A stretch of 45,126 nt of DNA, from the NCBI GenBank assembly GCA_045126355.1, contig JBGVOE010000015.1:1-45126 (forward strand), read 5' to 3'. The first letter of the stretch is position 1. Each line of letters starts with the position of its first letter. Below the pieces are notes generated by a model. The model ran no database searches. It was not told where the DNA came from and worked only from the letters and a program-made list of their open reading frames with translations. Positions 24,959 to 34,258 of this stretch are shown here, piece by piece. The position numbers were made by a program, and so were the translations under genes. The stretch is from CAZSIA01 sp045126355 (GTDB lineage Bacteria > Bacillota_I > Bacilli_A > Acholeplasmatales > Anaeroplasmataceae).

Positions 24959-24964
24959 TATAAT
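24959..24964 (+). promoter_or_regulatory. -10 element ahead of the Sel1-like gene
   Basis: A perfect TATAAT 120 bases upstream of the start codon, implying a long (about 110-base) AT-rich leader. No hairpin or known riboswitch was recognised in it. Confidence 0.4.
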
Positions 24965-25083
24965 AAAACTAATAGGAAAAATTGGATAAAAATTTTGTAT
25001 AAAAAAGAAGTATAAGAATATAAAAATAAATAATAACTTAAAACCAGTAAGTTTATTTTTTTCTAGGAGGGAGAGAAAGGTTT

Positions 25084-26553
25084 ATGATTAGTAAATATAT
25101 AGCAGTTAATGTACATACTATAGAACAATATGAATTAGAACTAAAAAAAGATAAAGATGTTACTTGTATTATCTATCATGGTCCAATTGAAGAACTTGAA
25201 AAATATTTAACAAAAAATAAAAGTAAATCATTAAGACATACCCTTGCTTATTTATGGAGATTTAATAGAAGTTATTTTAATTTTCGTGGTGATAATGATG
25301 ATTTAAAATTGGTAGAAAAATTATCAGAAAATGCTGACCCATTATGTGTATTTTTCAAGTTTATTTTTTCCAGTATGCTAAATATAACAGTAAACGGAAA
25401 AACTAGTGATTATTATTATAAAAAATGTTTTGAAGTAGGACCTCATATTGTTCAATTTGATGAAGAACACAAAGGCGAATATGCTGAATATGATATTTTA
25501 GGACATGCATTAAAATATAACTACTCAAACTGGAGTGCTTGGTATATTGAAGAAAAATTAAATCAAGATAATTATTTCAAAAATTTAAATATATTAAAAG
25601 AATTATCACAAGCTGGATGTCTTGCAAGTAGCGCAGTATATATTAAGTTTATGTTGAATGAAGATTATCCACACGATCTTGATGAGGGACAGATGTATAA
25701 TGCAGCAGTAAGAATATTAGAACAACAATACACACCAACTGTTTATAATGAGGATAATTATAGAGGATATTATTATTATTTTATTTTAGCTAATTACTAT
25801 ATGCATTGCTATGAATATTCTCAATCATCTTTGTATAATCTTTGCAGTAAAGCTTTAAAGAGTAATCTATTTAAAAATATTCCAGAAACGTATTTAGCCT
25901 TAGGTATATGTAGTTTTGCAGGTTTTAAAACACCAATAGATTATCAAAGAGCTTATACAATATTTACAAATTACAAAAGCGATGTAAGAAATGTTGATGT
26001 ATATTTTGATTTCTTCCTAGGAAAAATGTATAAATACGGTCTTTATGTTAATAAAGACATCGAAAAAGCAATGGAATTATTTTTTGATTATTACCCAAGA
26101 GCCGCATTAGAAAAATATTATTATTGGATGGATAATAAACAGTATGATGAATTAATGAAACATTTTTATTTGTACAATCCATTAAATTCACTATTTAAAT
26201 ATCAGTATAATGAATATTACTTTTGGAAAAATTTGATGGCGCAAATTGTTGGATATGTATATCACATCAAAGGAGAATATGAAAATGCTATAAAGGTTTA
26301 TAATGAAAGTGTAAATAGTGGCGGATGTATGAATAACTTAGGTTATTTATATGAATATAACTTACATGATATAGATAATGCATTTAAAGCTTATAAAAAA
26401 AGTGCAGAATATAACGATCCTGCAGGAACATGGAGCCTAGCACAATGTTATTATTATGGTAAAGGAACAGCGGTTAATATGACTGAATTTAAAAAATACC
26501 ATGAACTTGCAAAGGCAATGAATGTAGCTGATGCAATAAATTTCAAGTATTAA
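25084..26553 (+). CDS. Sel1/TPR-like helical repeat protein
   Basis: Cytosolic protein of 489 aa built of helical repeats; no signal peptide or TM helix. The C-terminal third shows Sel1/TPR-like helix pairs: GEYENAIKVYNESVNSGGCMNN, then DIDNAFKAYKKSAEYNDPAG, then SLAQCYYYGKGTAVN (the YxxGxGV-like Sel1 motif). The N-terminal half is rich in Tyr, Asn and Lys and shows weaker repeats (DYQRAYTIF, DIEKAMELFFDYY). Such proteins usually scaffold protein complexes or signalling; no partner is evident. A long G-rich ribosome region (AGGAGGGAGAGAAAGG) precedes the ATG. It is a single-gene unit. Confidence 0.7.
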   Translation: MISKYIAVNVHTIEQYELELKKDKDVTCIIYHGPIEELEKYLTKNKSKSLRHTLAYLWRFNRSYFNFRGDNDDLKLVEKLSENADPLCVFFKFIFSSMLNITVNGKTSDYYYKKCFEVGPHIVQFDEEHKGEYAEYDILGHALKYNYSNWSAWYIEEKLNQDNYFKNLNILKELSQAGCLASSAVYIKFMLNEDYPHDLDEGQMYNAAVRILEQQYTPTVYNEDNYRGYYYYFILANYYMHCYEYSQSSLYNLCSKALKSNLFKNIPETYLALGICSFAGFKTPIDYQRAYTIFTNYKSDVRNVDVYFDFFLGKMYKYGLYVNKDIEKAMELFFDYYPRAALEKYYYWMDNKQYDELMKHFYLYNPLNSLFKYQYNEYYFWKNLMAQIVGYVYHIKGEYENAIKVYNESVNSGGCMNNLGYLYEYNLHDIDNAFKAYKKSAEYNDPAGTWSLAQCYYYGKGTAVNMTEFKKYHELAKAMNVADAINFKY

Positions 26554-26570
26554 AACAATATAGTTTAATT

Positions 26571-26597
26571 AGAAGCTCATTGTAGCTTCTTTTTTTG
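26571..26597 (+). terminator. Terminator of the Sel1-like gene
   Basis: A perfect stem AGAAGCT / AGCTTCT with a 6-base loop and seven T. Confidence 0.85.
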
Positions 26598-26600
26598 CAA

Positions 26601-26628
26601 ATAAAAGAGCTATTTAAGAAAATAGCTC
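26601..26628 (-). terminator. Terminator of the pullulanase gene
   Basis: Read on the minus strand: stem GAGCTATTT / AAATAGCTC with a 4-base loop, then TTTTAT. It lies next to the plus-strand terminator of the converging gene. Confidence 0.8.
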
Positions 26629-26635
26629 AATTTAA

Positions 26636-29335
26636 TTATTCTTGATATAAAACTGCGATTGAGTAAGCACCTAATGTAACTTCACCAGTTACTGTGCTTC
26701 CTTTTGTGATATTAGCTGTTCCACTAACAGTAGCTACATTCCAGTTACCACTTAAAGTATAGCTTGTGTTAGCTCCTTTACCACTTGAGTAAATAACAGT
26801 AATTTTGCTCCAGTCATCACTATCTTTCATATCTGTTGGAGTAGTGATTTCTACAACGATTGTCTCAGCAGTTTGTAATTTAATTTTATAATTAGCACTT
26901 GATACTGCATTAGATGAGAAGTGGAATGCAGATTGACTAGTTGAAATATGAACTAAGTCTTTATAAGCGTTATATGCATCTGCGTAAATAATTTTGTTTT
27001 CCCATTTTAATGAGTTTGAAATATCAGGTAAGTTATAAGAGTTGTGAGAGTATTCGCCTGTCCAAATTCCGTTTTCGTAAATTGGTTTGCTTCTTAAGAT
27101 TTCTTCACCACCGTGCATAAATCTAATACCTTCACTTGTTAAAACTAAACCATTAGCTAATACAGAAGCTTTTCCTAAGTCTGCTTCAATAATTCCACAT
27201 GTACGTAATTTATCAGCTAAAGCTAAGTTATCGTGACATGTTACATAGTTAACTTGTTGTTGGATTGAATTATTAGTGTTAAGGATATTACCTTGTAACC
27301 CTCTTGCTAATTCGCTAGCGTTTCCGCCACCTTGAACCCAACCGAAACCAGCTCCATCATTGTTTCCTTTTGTTGATTCACGGAATCTATCACTAAACAT
27401 TCCGATACCAGTAAATCTAGATGCATTGCTTACAGAAGCTTGATCAGCAGAACCAATACCTGTAGAACCTGCTGCCCATGGTTCACCATATAATACGATG
27501 TTTGGATCGATTGCATTTAATGCAGCATCTACTTGATTCATTGTTTCAATATCGATTAATGCCATTAAGTCAAAACGGAAACCTTTAATATTATATTCAT
27601 TTGCCCAGAATTTAACTGAGTCTACGATATATTTTCTAACCATTTCTCTTTCAGTAGCAACATCGTTACCACATCCAGAACCATTATATGCTTTACCACT
27701 CTTATCATAACGGAAGAAGTAACCAGGTAAGATTTTGTGGAAGCTTGAACCACTAATACCACTCATATGGTTATATACTACGTCCATAACGATTTCGATA
27801 TTTGCATCATGGTAAGCTTGAACCATTTGTTTGAATTCTTTAATTCTTGTTTCTGCATTATAAGGATCAGTAGAATATTGACCTTCTAATACATTGTAGT
27901 TTTGAGGATTGTATCCCCAGTTGAATTGATCAAAGTCTGTTTCTTTGTTAGAAGCATCAAAGAATGGAAGGATTTGAACTGCATTAACACCTAATTCTTT
28001 AATATGATCAAATCCTGTTGTAACAGTAGTAGAACCAATTGAGAATTTTGTTCCAGATTCACACATACCTAGGAATGTACCACGATTAGCTTCAGTACCA
28101 TTCCATGTATCATCCATCGTTAAATCACGAACATGAATTTCATAAACTACTAATTCGTTTGGTGTATATAATCCTTTACGATTATAATCCCAACCAGCAG
28201 GGTTTAATTTAGAAAAATCAACAATATAACTTCTTAATCCGTTAACACCTGTAGCGTATGCATAAGGGTCTGTGATATCAGTTGTTTTTGTAGTTCCATT
28301 TACAACAGTATATGTATAGTAGTAACCTGTTAAATCTTCATCTGCAGTATAACTCCATACACCTTTATCACCTAAAGTCATTTCAAATGATTTTACAGGA
28401 GTGTCATCACCAGGATATTTTTCAGTACCCATTTTTTTAGGATGACCATATTGGAATAATTCTACACTAACTTTATTAGAAGCAGGTGCCCATAATTTGA
28501 ATGTTGTTTTACCATCTTTAACAGTAACACCTAAGTCATTACCTTCATATGTATAGTCACGTTTAAATGCATTTGAGTCAAAATAATTAGAAATATTTAA
28601 ATCAGCACTTAATGTTACAATATCATCAAATTTAATTACTAATTGATAATTATCTTTATTTTTTAAATCAAATTTTTCTGGTAATGTTACTGTACCTTCA
28701 CTTTGCATCATTTCGCCTTGTTCATAAATTTCACCATTACGATAGATGTAGTATTGTTCTCCAGTAGCATTTGCAGAATATGTAACAGTTCTTGCATCTG
28801 TTGATAACATGAAACCAGTAATTTCATAAACAGGTTTTGAACCCTCTTTATCTAAGAAGATTGTTTCAACACCCTCAAATGAATATAAATGAATTTCATT
28901 GTTAGCATCAACCATTGCTTCAGTTAATGTAACGAAACGGTCATTAGCTACTTTATCTTTAGCTTTCCATTCACCAAAACGGTAAATATAACCTAGTGTA
29001 GTTGCTTGATAGAAGTCAGAAGTTGGGTCAGTTAAGTCAACTCTAAAGTAAACACCAAAGCTATCTTTATCTTCCCAGTCTACTGCGGCACCTTCATCAT
29101 CCCATAACCAAATTTGCCATTCATCATAATCTGAATTTTGACGTTGATAATGGAAGTATACAACAGCATTAACACTTGCTTTATTTTCTTCATCAGTAGA
29201 ACCGTTTGTACCACTTTCAGTGTTTTCGGTTTGAGAATTGTTGTTTTCTTCGTCATTTCCACATGCAACTAATCCGAATGAAATTAATAGAAGTAAAAAT
29301 GCAAAGAAAAATCTTGAAATATTAATTTTTTTCAT
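26636..29335 (-). CDS. pulA: Cell-surface pullulanase lipoprotein (GH13)
   Basis: Type I pullulanase, debranching alpha-1,6 bonds of pullulan/glycogen/starch fragments; 899 aa. The lipoprotein signal ends in LVAC (Cys near 25), followed by a Asn/Glu/Gly-rich linker. Domains: a CBM41/PUD module (VVYFHYQRQNSDYDEWQIWLW), a CBM48/E-set module (about 260-340), then the GH13 barrel with the pullulanase motif WGYNPQNYNVLEG, VVYNHM (region I, near 515), GFRFDLM (nucleophile Asp, near 589), GEPW (acid, near 620) and CHDN (region IV, near 701), and a C-terminal beta domain. GAAAGGA precedes the ATG. It is divergent from malEFG and shares a spacer rich in palindromes. Confidence 0.95.
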   Translation of the reverse strand: MKKINISRFFFAFLLLLISFGLVACGNDEENNNSQTENTESGTNGSTDEENKASVNAVVYFHYQRQNSDYDEWQIWLWDDEGAAVDWEDKDSFGVYFRVDLTDPTSDFYQATTLGYIYRFGEWKAKDKVANDRFVTLTEAMVDANNEIHLYSFEGVETIFLDKEGSKPVYEITGFMLSTDARTVTYSANATGEQYYIYRNGEIYEQGEMMQSEGTVTLPEKFDLKNKDNYQLVIKFDDIVTLSADLNISNYFDSNAFKRDYTYEGNDLGVTVKDGKTTFKLWAPASNKVSVELFQYGHPKKMGTEKYPGDDTPVKSFEMTLGDKGVWSYTADEDLTGYYYTYTVVNGTTKTTDITDPYAYATGVNGLRSYIVDFSKLNPAGWDYNRKGLYTPNELVVYEIHVRDLTMDDTWNGTEANRGTFLGMCESGTKFSIGSTTVTTGFDHIKELGVNAVQILPFFDASNKETDFDQFNWGYNPQNYNVLEGQYSTDPYNAETRIKEFKQMVQAYHDANIEIVMDVVYNHMSGISGSSFHKILPGYFFRYDKSGKAYNGSGCGNDVATEREMVRKYIVDSVKFWANEYNIKGFRFDLMALIDIETMNQVDAALNAIDPNIVLYGEPWAAGSTGIGSADQASVSNASRFTGIGMFSDRFRESTKGNNDGAGFGWVQGGGNASELARGLQGNILNTNNSIQQQVNYVTCHDNLALADKLRTCGIIEADLGKASVLANGLVLTSEGIRFMHGGEEILRSKPIYENGIWTGEYSHNSYNLPDISNSLKWENKIIYADAYNAYKDLVHISTSQSAFHFSSNAVSSANYKIKLQTAETIVVEITTPTDMKDSDDWSKITVIYSSGKGANTSYTLSGNWNVATVSGTANITKGSTVTGEVTLGAYSIAVLYQE

Positions 29336-29350
29336 ATTTTTTCCTTTCTA

Positions 29351-29371
29351 GTATAATTTTCATAATTATAC
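29351..29371. promoter_or_regulatory. Perfect inverted repeat overlapping pulA -10
   Basis: Arms GTATAATT and AATTATAC with a 5-base centre TTCAT. The minus-strand -10 TATAAT (29365-29370) for pulA lies inside, 30 bases before its start. It is a candidate operator or an mRNA 5' hairpin. Confidence 0.5.
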
Positions 29372-29404
29372 TGATGTTTTAATTTAAATTGCATATCAAA
29401 GAAA

Positions 29405-29422
29405 ATAGTTTGTTAAAACTAT
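29405..29422. promoter_or_regulatory. Inverted repeat upstream of pulA
   Basis: ATAGTTT / AAACTAT with centre GTTA, perfect 7-bp arms, in the pulA-malE spacer. It is a candidate operator or weak hairpin. Confidence 0.4.
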
Positions 29423-29484
29423 CTGCTTAAATAATAACATAAAATATTTATAATAAATAGATTTTGTGTCAAAAATTGTAAAAA

Positions 29485-29501
29485 ATGTAAGCGGTTTCCG
29501 C
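29485..29501. promoter_or_regulatory. cre-like / LacI-type operator in the pulA-malE spacer
   Basis: ATGTAAGCGGTTTCC matches the degenerate CcpA cre consensus WTGNAANCGNWNNCW except for its last base. It also contains the palindrome GCGG-TTT-CCGC. It lies about 50 bases upstream of the malE -10 and about 150 bases from pulA. Confidence 0.5.
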
Positions 29502-29527
29502 ATTATCTTGCATATTTTGATATTTTA

Positions 29528-29556
29528 TTTAAATATTTATAGTGCTAGAATATAAT
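29528..29556 (+). promoter_or_regulatory. Promoter of malEFG
   Basis: A perfect -10 TATAAT (29551-29556) with a weak -35 TTTAAA 17 bases upstream, which suggests dependence on a regulator. Confidence 0.5.
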
Positions 29557-29569
29557 TGAATAAATATGT

Positions 29570-29586
29570 AAACGACTATGTCGTTT
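29570..29586. promoter_or_regulatory. Perfect palindrome just before malE
   Basis: AAACGAC / GTCGTTT with centre TAT, lying between the expected transcript start and the ribosome site (AAAGAAAGG). The AAACG...CGTTT arms resemble LacI/GalR-family operators. A repressor bound here would block transcription, and as RNA it would form a 7-bp hairpin next to the ribosome site. Confidence 0.55.
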
Positions 29587-29607
29587 TAAAGAAAGGAATA
29601 AAAAAAT

Positions 29608-31044
29608 ATGAAAAGATGTTTATATGTTTTATTAACTTTATTATTCGCTACAGCTTTAGTTGCTTGTGGTGGTAATGGAAGTGACGAACAAACTGGTGGA
29701 GATTTACCAGCAGATGCAACTATGCAAATCTGTGTAGGTAGTGAATCAGTTTGGTATTATCAAGGAATTTTAAATGATTATGTTAAAGAAAATAACTTAC
29801 CATTTAAAATAAAAGTAACTGGTGTAGATACTGGTAAATATACAGACTCTTTCTTATTAGATACTACAAGAGGTGCTGATATTTTCGTAACTGCACATGA
29901 CAACTTAGGTAAATTATTAGCAGGTTCTGGAACTATTGCTCCTGTTACTGATGAAGATTTAGTTGCAAATATTGAAGAAACAATTGACCCAATTTTCCAA
30001 GATGTTATCTATATGAGTGCAGCGGGTGGACAATCTGAATTCTATGCTGTTCCAATTATTAAACAAGCATTAGTTTTATTCTATAACAAAGATTACTTAA
30101 GTGATTCAGATGTTGTAAGTTGGGAAAAGATTTTAAAAGTAGCTGAAGCAAATGGTAAATTAGCTACAACTTATATTGGTTCTGATGGATTTAACTATTC
30201 TCATTGGTTATTAGCTCAACCTTCTAATGAAGTTAGTAAGACTGCATTTGGTAAAAAAGGTACTTTAGAATTATATAAAGGTGGCCTATGGGCAGGAAAT
30301 ATGGCTTGGGGAGATGACCAAGTTGCTATTACTAAATATGCTCAACGCTTCACTAATCATCAAAATGGTAGAGGTGGAAGTGTAGTTGATCTAAACTCAT
30401 ATACTAGTGAACTTAAAGCTGACCAAGTTATTTCTGTTGTAGCTGGTGCTTGGAACTATGGCACAATCGATGATGCTTGGAATAACTATGGTGTTACTTT
30501 ATTACCTACATTTACTTTAACAGAAGCTGACGCTTATGGTAGTGCAGTAGCTGGTATGGAATTTAGAAGTGGATCATTCTATGACGTTAAATGTTTAGTT
30601 AAGAAAAAAGATTCAGCATTTGCAAAATACTTAGATGAAATTATGTTATTCTTATCAAGCGATAAAGTTCAAGAAGGTTCTTATATTTATTGTAATAACT
30701 TACCTGCATCTGAAAATGTAGAATTGCAATATGAAGAATCTTATATAGAAGATAACTATGATATCGATGATGTAACTTATTATTATGAATTAGCTCAAGC
30801 TCAAATTTCTCAAGGCACATCTGCAGGCTTACCTCAACCATTCGGTTATAATAAAGACTATAACCCTGCATATTACTCTGAATCAAGCGGGTATTATATT
30901 GAATTACATCAAAATAAAGATGGTGCTTTTGATGAAACAAGTGCTATTATCAATGAATTACAAACAATTTCTTACATTTGGGCAAATAATAAAAAACCAA
31001 ATGCAACTGAATTAGCTGATTGGTTAGCATCTTTAAAAAAATAA
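29608..31044 (+). CDS. malE: Maltodextrin-type ABC substrate-binding lipoprotein
   Basis: Extracellular solute-binding protein of the family-1 (MalE-like) class, 478 aa, with signal peptide and lipobox LVAC (Cys near 20). The body shows the family pattern: YTDSFLLDTTRGADIFVTAHDNLGK (sugar-binding N-lobe), IKQALVLFYNKDYL (hinge strand), WILLAQPS-like NYSHWLLAQ, and many exposed Trp/Tyr in the C-lobe that could stack on sugar rings. It is longer than classic MalE (about 400). It is the first gene of the operon, followed after 65 bases by malF. Maltodextrin as substrate is inferred from the adjacent pullulanase. Confidence 0.88.
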   Translation: MKRCLYVLLTLLFATALVACGGNGSDEQTGGDLPADATMQICVGSESVWYYQGILNDYVKENNLPFKIKVTGVDTGKYTDSFLLDTTRGADIFVTAHDNLGKLLAGSGTIAPVTDEDLVANIEETIDPIFQDVIYMSAAGGQSEFYAVPIIKQALVLFYNKDYLSDSDVVSWEKILKVAEANGKLATTYIGSDGFNYSHWLLAQPSNEVSKTAFGKKGTLELYKGGLWAGNMAWGDDQVAITKYAQRFTNHQNGRGGSVVDLNSYTSELKADQVISVVAGAWNYGTIDDAWNNYGVTLLPTFTLTEADAYGSAVAGMEFRSGSFYDVKCLVKKKDSAFAKYLDEIMLFLSSDKVQEGSYIYCNNLPASENVELQYEESYIEDNYDIDDVTYYYELAQAQISQGTSAGLPQPFGYNKDYNPAYYSESSGYYIELHQNKDGAFDETSAIINELQTISYIWANNKKPNATELADWLASLKK

Positions 31045-31056
31045 ATAATTAAACTG

Positions 31057-31090
31057 ATAAGCCGGCCTTTTGGCAGGCTTATTTGAGTTT
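31057..31090 (+). terminator. Intercistronic hairpin between malE and malF
   Basis: ATAAGCC (31057-31063) pairs with GGCTTAT (31076-31082); inner bases GGCC/GGC add pairs. A short T-rich run follows. It is likely a partial terminator or 3'-end stabiliser that keeps the binding protein mRNA more abundant than that of the permeases. Confidence 0.6.
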
Positions 31091-31109
31091 TTAAAAAGGA
31101 AGTGAAAAA

Positions 31110-33176
31110 ATGAAAGATGTAAAGAAAATACTTATATCAATAGGTAAATTTATATTAGATCTTTTTCTTCGCGTTATTTATGTTTTCCGTGATTTGGGTT
31201 TAGGGGCATGGAAAGGATTAATAGCAATAAAAAATGCGTGTGTTAAATTTATTAAAAGATTTATCGATGGTAGTATTTGGACAAAGTTATCTCACTTTAT
31301 AATGGGTTTAGGTAATTTAGCTCGCGGTCAAATTGTTAAAGGTGTATTATTTTTAGGATTACAAATTCTATTTATTACTTTTATGGTTGTATCTCCAAAA
31401 AGTACTAATACTCCACTTGGAGCTAAAGCGATTGAAAACTTCTTTACTTTAGGTGAGTATCACGGTATGCCTATTGATACAACTTTTGATTTTGAAAAAG
31501 AATTTACTGCAATTGTAAGTCTACCTTCATCTAACTTTTCAACTGAATATAAAACAGAAGTAGAAAAAGTTTACCGCCTAACTAATATTTTTGATGCTAT
31601 TAGTGATGGTAATAGCAAAGTAAGTTTAATTGAAAATGACGGTAGATTAAATGATAAAGGTAGAGAAATTTATAAATCAAAAGAATATAGTAATGTTATT
31701 TACGATGATCGTTTTAATACAAATGATTATTATGGATATGCTTCATATAAATGTGATCCGACTTGTGAGATAAATGTTGGAGATGGAAGCTTAGTTTGGA
31801 TTGAAAGTAAGAATGAGATTGCTTTTGATAATTTAAGTGATTTTGTTGTTTCCTCTAAAGATTCTACAACATTAGGTTTATATCAAGAAAAACTAGAAGA
31901 TGGATATAGATACCTTGTAATTGTAAAGTTAACTGGTAAAGGTGATACATTAACACTATCAAACTTTGCTAATGATGTTAAGATTTGTAAAGTTGACTAT
32001 GATGTTAACTATGTTGAACTTGATGTAGATTTTTCACTTTTAATGTTACTGTTTGGTATTATTACATTTGCTGCAATTGCAATCTTTATTATTGTTTATA
32101 ACTTATCAATTGCAAGTTCTTATAAAACTGATAAAGACATTTTAGAAGGCAATAAACCAACATCATTTATTGAAGATATTAAATCATTACTTGATTCAAG
32201 ATTCCATTTAACTTTATTATCACCTGCAATTATTTTATTAGTTATCTTTACTGTAGTACCTACTATAATGATGATTTTAATTGCATTTACAGATATGTCT
32301 AGTAACACTGCAAGTAGTGGTCAAGTCTTAATTAATTGGACTGGATTTGAAAACTTTGTAGCTTTATTTAGTGGAGCTTCTAGTAGTGGAAGTCAAATTG
32401 CTACAGAAGTTGGACAAAACTTTGCTTCAGTTTTAACTTGGACATTTGAATGGGCTATTTTAGCGACATTCTCTTGTTATTTTGGTGGTATTTTCTTAGC
32501 TCTTTTAATCAATAAAAAAGATGTTAAGTTAAAGAAAATGTGGAGAACAATCTTTATTTTAACAATTGCTATTCCACAATTTATTACATTATTAATTTTA
32601 AGAAACCTTTTATCAGGTAATGGCCCTATTAATACAACATTATTAGATTTAGGTATTATACAACAACCAATTAATTTCTTACAATTTGGTACAGGTACAA
32701 TTGGTGCTGACATGGGTGGTGTTTGGTTAGCTAGATGTACTGTATTAGTTATTAACCTTTATATTGGTGTTCCTTATACAATGTTAATGACTAGTGGTAT
32801 TTTAATGAATATTCCAAAAGATTTATATGAAGCCGCAACTATTGATGGAGCTAATAAATGGCAAATGTTTAGAAAGATTACACTTCCTTATGTAATCTTC
32901 GTTACAACACCTTATTTAATTTCTTCATTTATTGGTAATATTACAAGTTTCAATACAATCTTCTTAACTACTGGTGGTGGACCAAGTAAAGGAACTGGTA
33001 GTGTTGCAGGTCATACAGATTTACTTGTTACATGGTTATATAAATTAACAATGGAAGATACTAAGTATAATGCTGGTTCAATTATTGGTATTTTAACATT
33101 CTTGATTACAGCGTTTATTACATTAGTATGTTACCGTAATTCAAAAGCTTATAATGAGGAGGACACATTCCAATGA
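31110..33176 (+). CDS. malF: Maltodextrin ABC permease MalF-like, extended N-terminus
   Basis: Inner-membrane permease, 688 aa. An unusually long N-terminal part (residues 1-300) contains a basic amphipathic region (1-70), a TM near 75-97, an external beta-rich domain of about 200 residues (the MalF P2-like loop position), and a TM near 305-333. The transport domain (about 365-680) has six TM helices and the EAA loop YEAATIDGANKWQMFRKITLP (about 571-591), the contact with the ATPase. AAAAGGAAG precedes the ATG. The stop overlaps the malG start (ATGA). The cytosolic loop contacts an ATPase not encoded here; the MsmX/MalK-type at 43944 is the likely partner. Confidence 0.9.
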   Translation: MKDVKKILISIGKFILDLFLRVIYVFRDLGLGAWKGLIAIKNACVKFIKRFIDGSIWTKLSHFIMGLGNLARGQIVKGVLFLGLQILFITFMVVSPKSTNTPLGAKAIENFFTLGEYHGMPIDTTFDFEKEFTAIVSLPSSNFSTEYKTEVEKVYRLTNIFDAISDGNSKVSLIENDGRLNDKGREIYKSKEYSNVIYDDRFNTNDYYGYASYKCDPTCEINVGDGSLVWIESKNEIAFDNLSDFVVSSKDSTTLGLYQEKLEDGYRYLVIVKLTGKGDTLTLSNFANDVKICKVDYDVNYVELDVDFSLLMLLFGIITFAAIAIFIIVYNLSIASSYKTDKDILEGNKPTSFIEDIKSLLDSRFHLTLLSPAIILLVIFTVVPTIMMILIAFTDMSSNTASSGQVLINWTGFENFVALFSGASSSGSQIATEVGQNFASVLTWTFEWAILATFSCYFGGIFLALLINKKDVKLKKMWRTIFILTIAIPQFITLLILRNLLSGNGPINTTLLDLGIIQQPINFLQFGTGTIGADMGGVWLARCTVLVINLYIGVPYTMLMTSGILMNIPKDLYEAATIDGANKWQMFRKITLPYVIFVTTPYLISSFIGNITSFNTIFLTTGGGPSKGTGSVAGHTDLLVTWLYKLTMEDTKYNAGSIIGILTFLITAFITLVCYRNSKAYNEEDTFQ

Positions 33177-34117
33177 TGAATACTATTGATACTCCTATTT
33201 CAATGAAACAAGAAAAATTTAGAAGTTATAAATCAATTAGACTTGTTTCTAAAATATTAGCTTATGCTTTATTAGTTATTTTAGCTGTTATATGGTTATA
33301 CCCATTATTATGGATTGTAATTTCATCATTTGTCGTTCAACCTGGTGGTGGTCCTACAGATGTTCCGATTACATATTTTCCAGATGGTGTAAAAAATATC
33401 TTTGGTTTTGATAATTACATTAATTTATTTACTAGTGGTTATTCAAATCCACTGACTCATAAATTTGCATTTTATTTTAAAGAATGGTTTTTAAATACAT
33501 TATTTGTGGCTGTTGTTTCTTGTGTAATTTCAACTGCGTTTACCTTAATGGTTGCCTACGTTATGAGTAAATTAAAATTTTCATTCCGTAAAACATATTT
33601 AAATATTGCATTAGTAATTGGATTATTCCCTGGATTTATGTCTATGATTGCTATTTACTTCATTTTAAAAGCATTTGGAATGACAGGAAGCTTATGGGCA
33701 TTAATTCTTTGTAACTGCGCTGGTGCAGGAACAGGATTTTATGTAGCAAAAGGTTTCTTTGATGTAGTACCTAACTCATTAATGGAATCAGCAAGATTAG
33801 ATGGTGCGACTAACGCTCAAATCTTTGTTCATATTATTCTACCTATGAGTAAACCTATTGTAATTTATCAAGCATTAATGGCCTTTACAGGACCATGGAT
33901 GGATTTCATTTTTGCTAAAGTTATTTTAGGTGAAGCTCCTGAAACATGGACAGTTTCAGTTGGATTATATAACTCAATGTTTGGTTCTCAAGCAGATACA
34001 TCAATCTTTAGTGTCTTTGCGGCTGGTTGTGTATGTGTAGCTGTTCCGATTGTAACACTATTTATGTTCTTACAAAAATATTACGTAGAAGGCGTTACAG
34101 CTGGATCTGTAAAATAA
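33173..34117 (+). CDS. malG: Maltodextrin ABC permease MalG-like
   Basis: Second permease, 314 aa. The first TM (about 28-52) contains WLYPLLWIVISSF, an external loop follows, then five more TM helices. The EAA loop is SARLDGATNAQIFVHIILPMS (about 204-224). The protein ends YYVEGVTAGSVK, the typical MalG C-terminus with the V-x-G-x-x-A-G-x-V-K pattern. An ATGATG pair at the start overlaps the malF stop; GGAGGA lies 10 bases before. It is the last gene of the operon and is followed by a terminator. No malK follows. Confidence 0.93.
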   Translation: MMNTIDTPISMKQEKFRSYKSIRLVSKILAYALLVILAVIWLYPLLWIVISSFVVQPGGGPTDVPITYFPDGVKNIFGFDNYINLFTSGYSNPLTHKFAFYFKEWFLNTLFVAVVSCVISTAFTLMVAYVMSKLKFSFRKTYLNIALVIGLFPGFMSMIAIYFILKAFGMTGSLWALILCNCAGAGTGFYVAKGFFDVVPNSLMESARLDGATNAQIFVHIILPMSKPIVIYQALMAFTGPWMDFIFAKVILGEAPETWTVSVGLYNSMFGSQADTSIFSVFAAGCVCVAVPIVTLFMFLQKYYVEGVTAGSVK

Positions 34118-34131
34118 AATATTTTTCAATT

Positions 34132-34162
34132 ATAGTTGGCTAATTTTGGTCAACTATTTTTG
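34132..34162 (+). terminator. Terminator of malEFG
   Basis: The stem ATAGTTG / CAACTAT with a 12-base loop, followed by T-rich sequence. Confidence 0.75.
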
Positions 34163-34199
34163 TTATTTTATATAATTTGAAAATAAATTATCGTTTTAT

Positions 34200-34227
34200 T
34201 TGTAATTATTTTTAATTATTATATAAT
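34200..34227 (+). promoter_or_regulatory. Promoter of the suf operon
   Basis: TTGTAA (34200-34205), 16-base spacer, -10 TATAAT (34222-34227). The expected leader is about 25 bases, containing GAGGGTGAT. No IscR/SufR-like palindrome was recognised. Confidence 0.5.
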
Positions 34228-34258
34228 AATAAAGGAATTTAAGATGAGGGTGATTTTA

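Noticed and set aside
24965..25083. Riboswitch in the long leader of the Sel1-like gene
   Set aside because: The leader is almost pure A/T with no conserved riboswitch core or paired stems that I could see.
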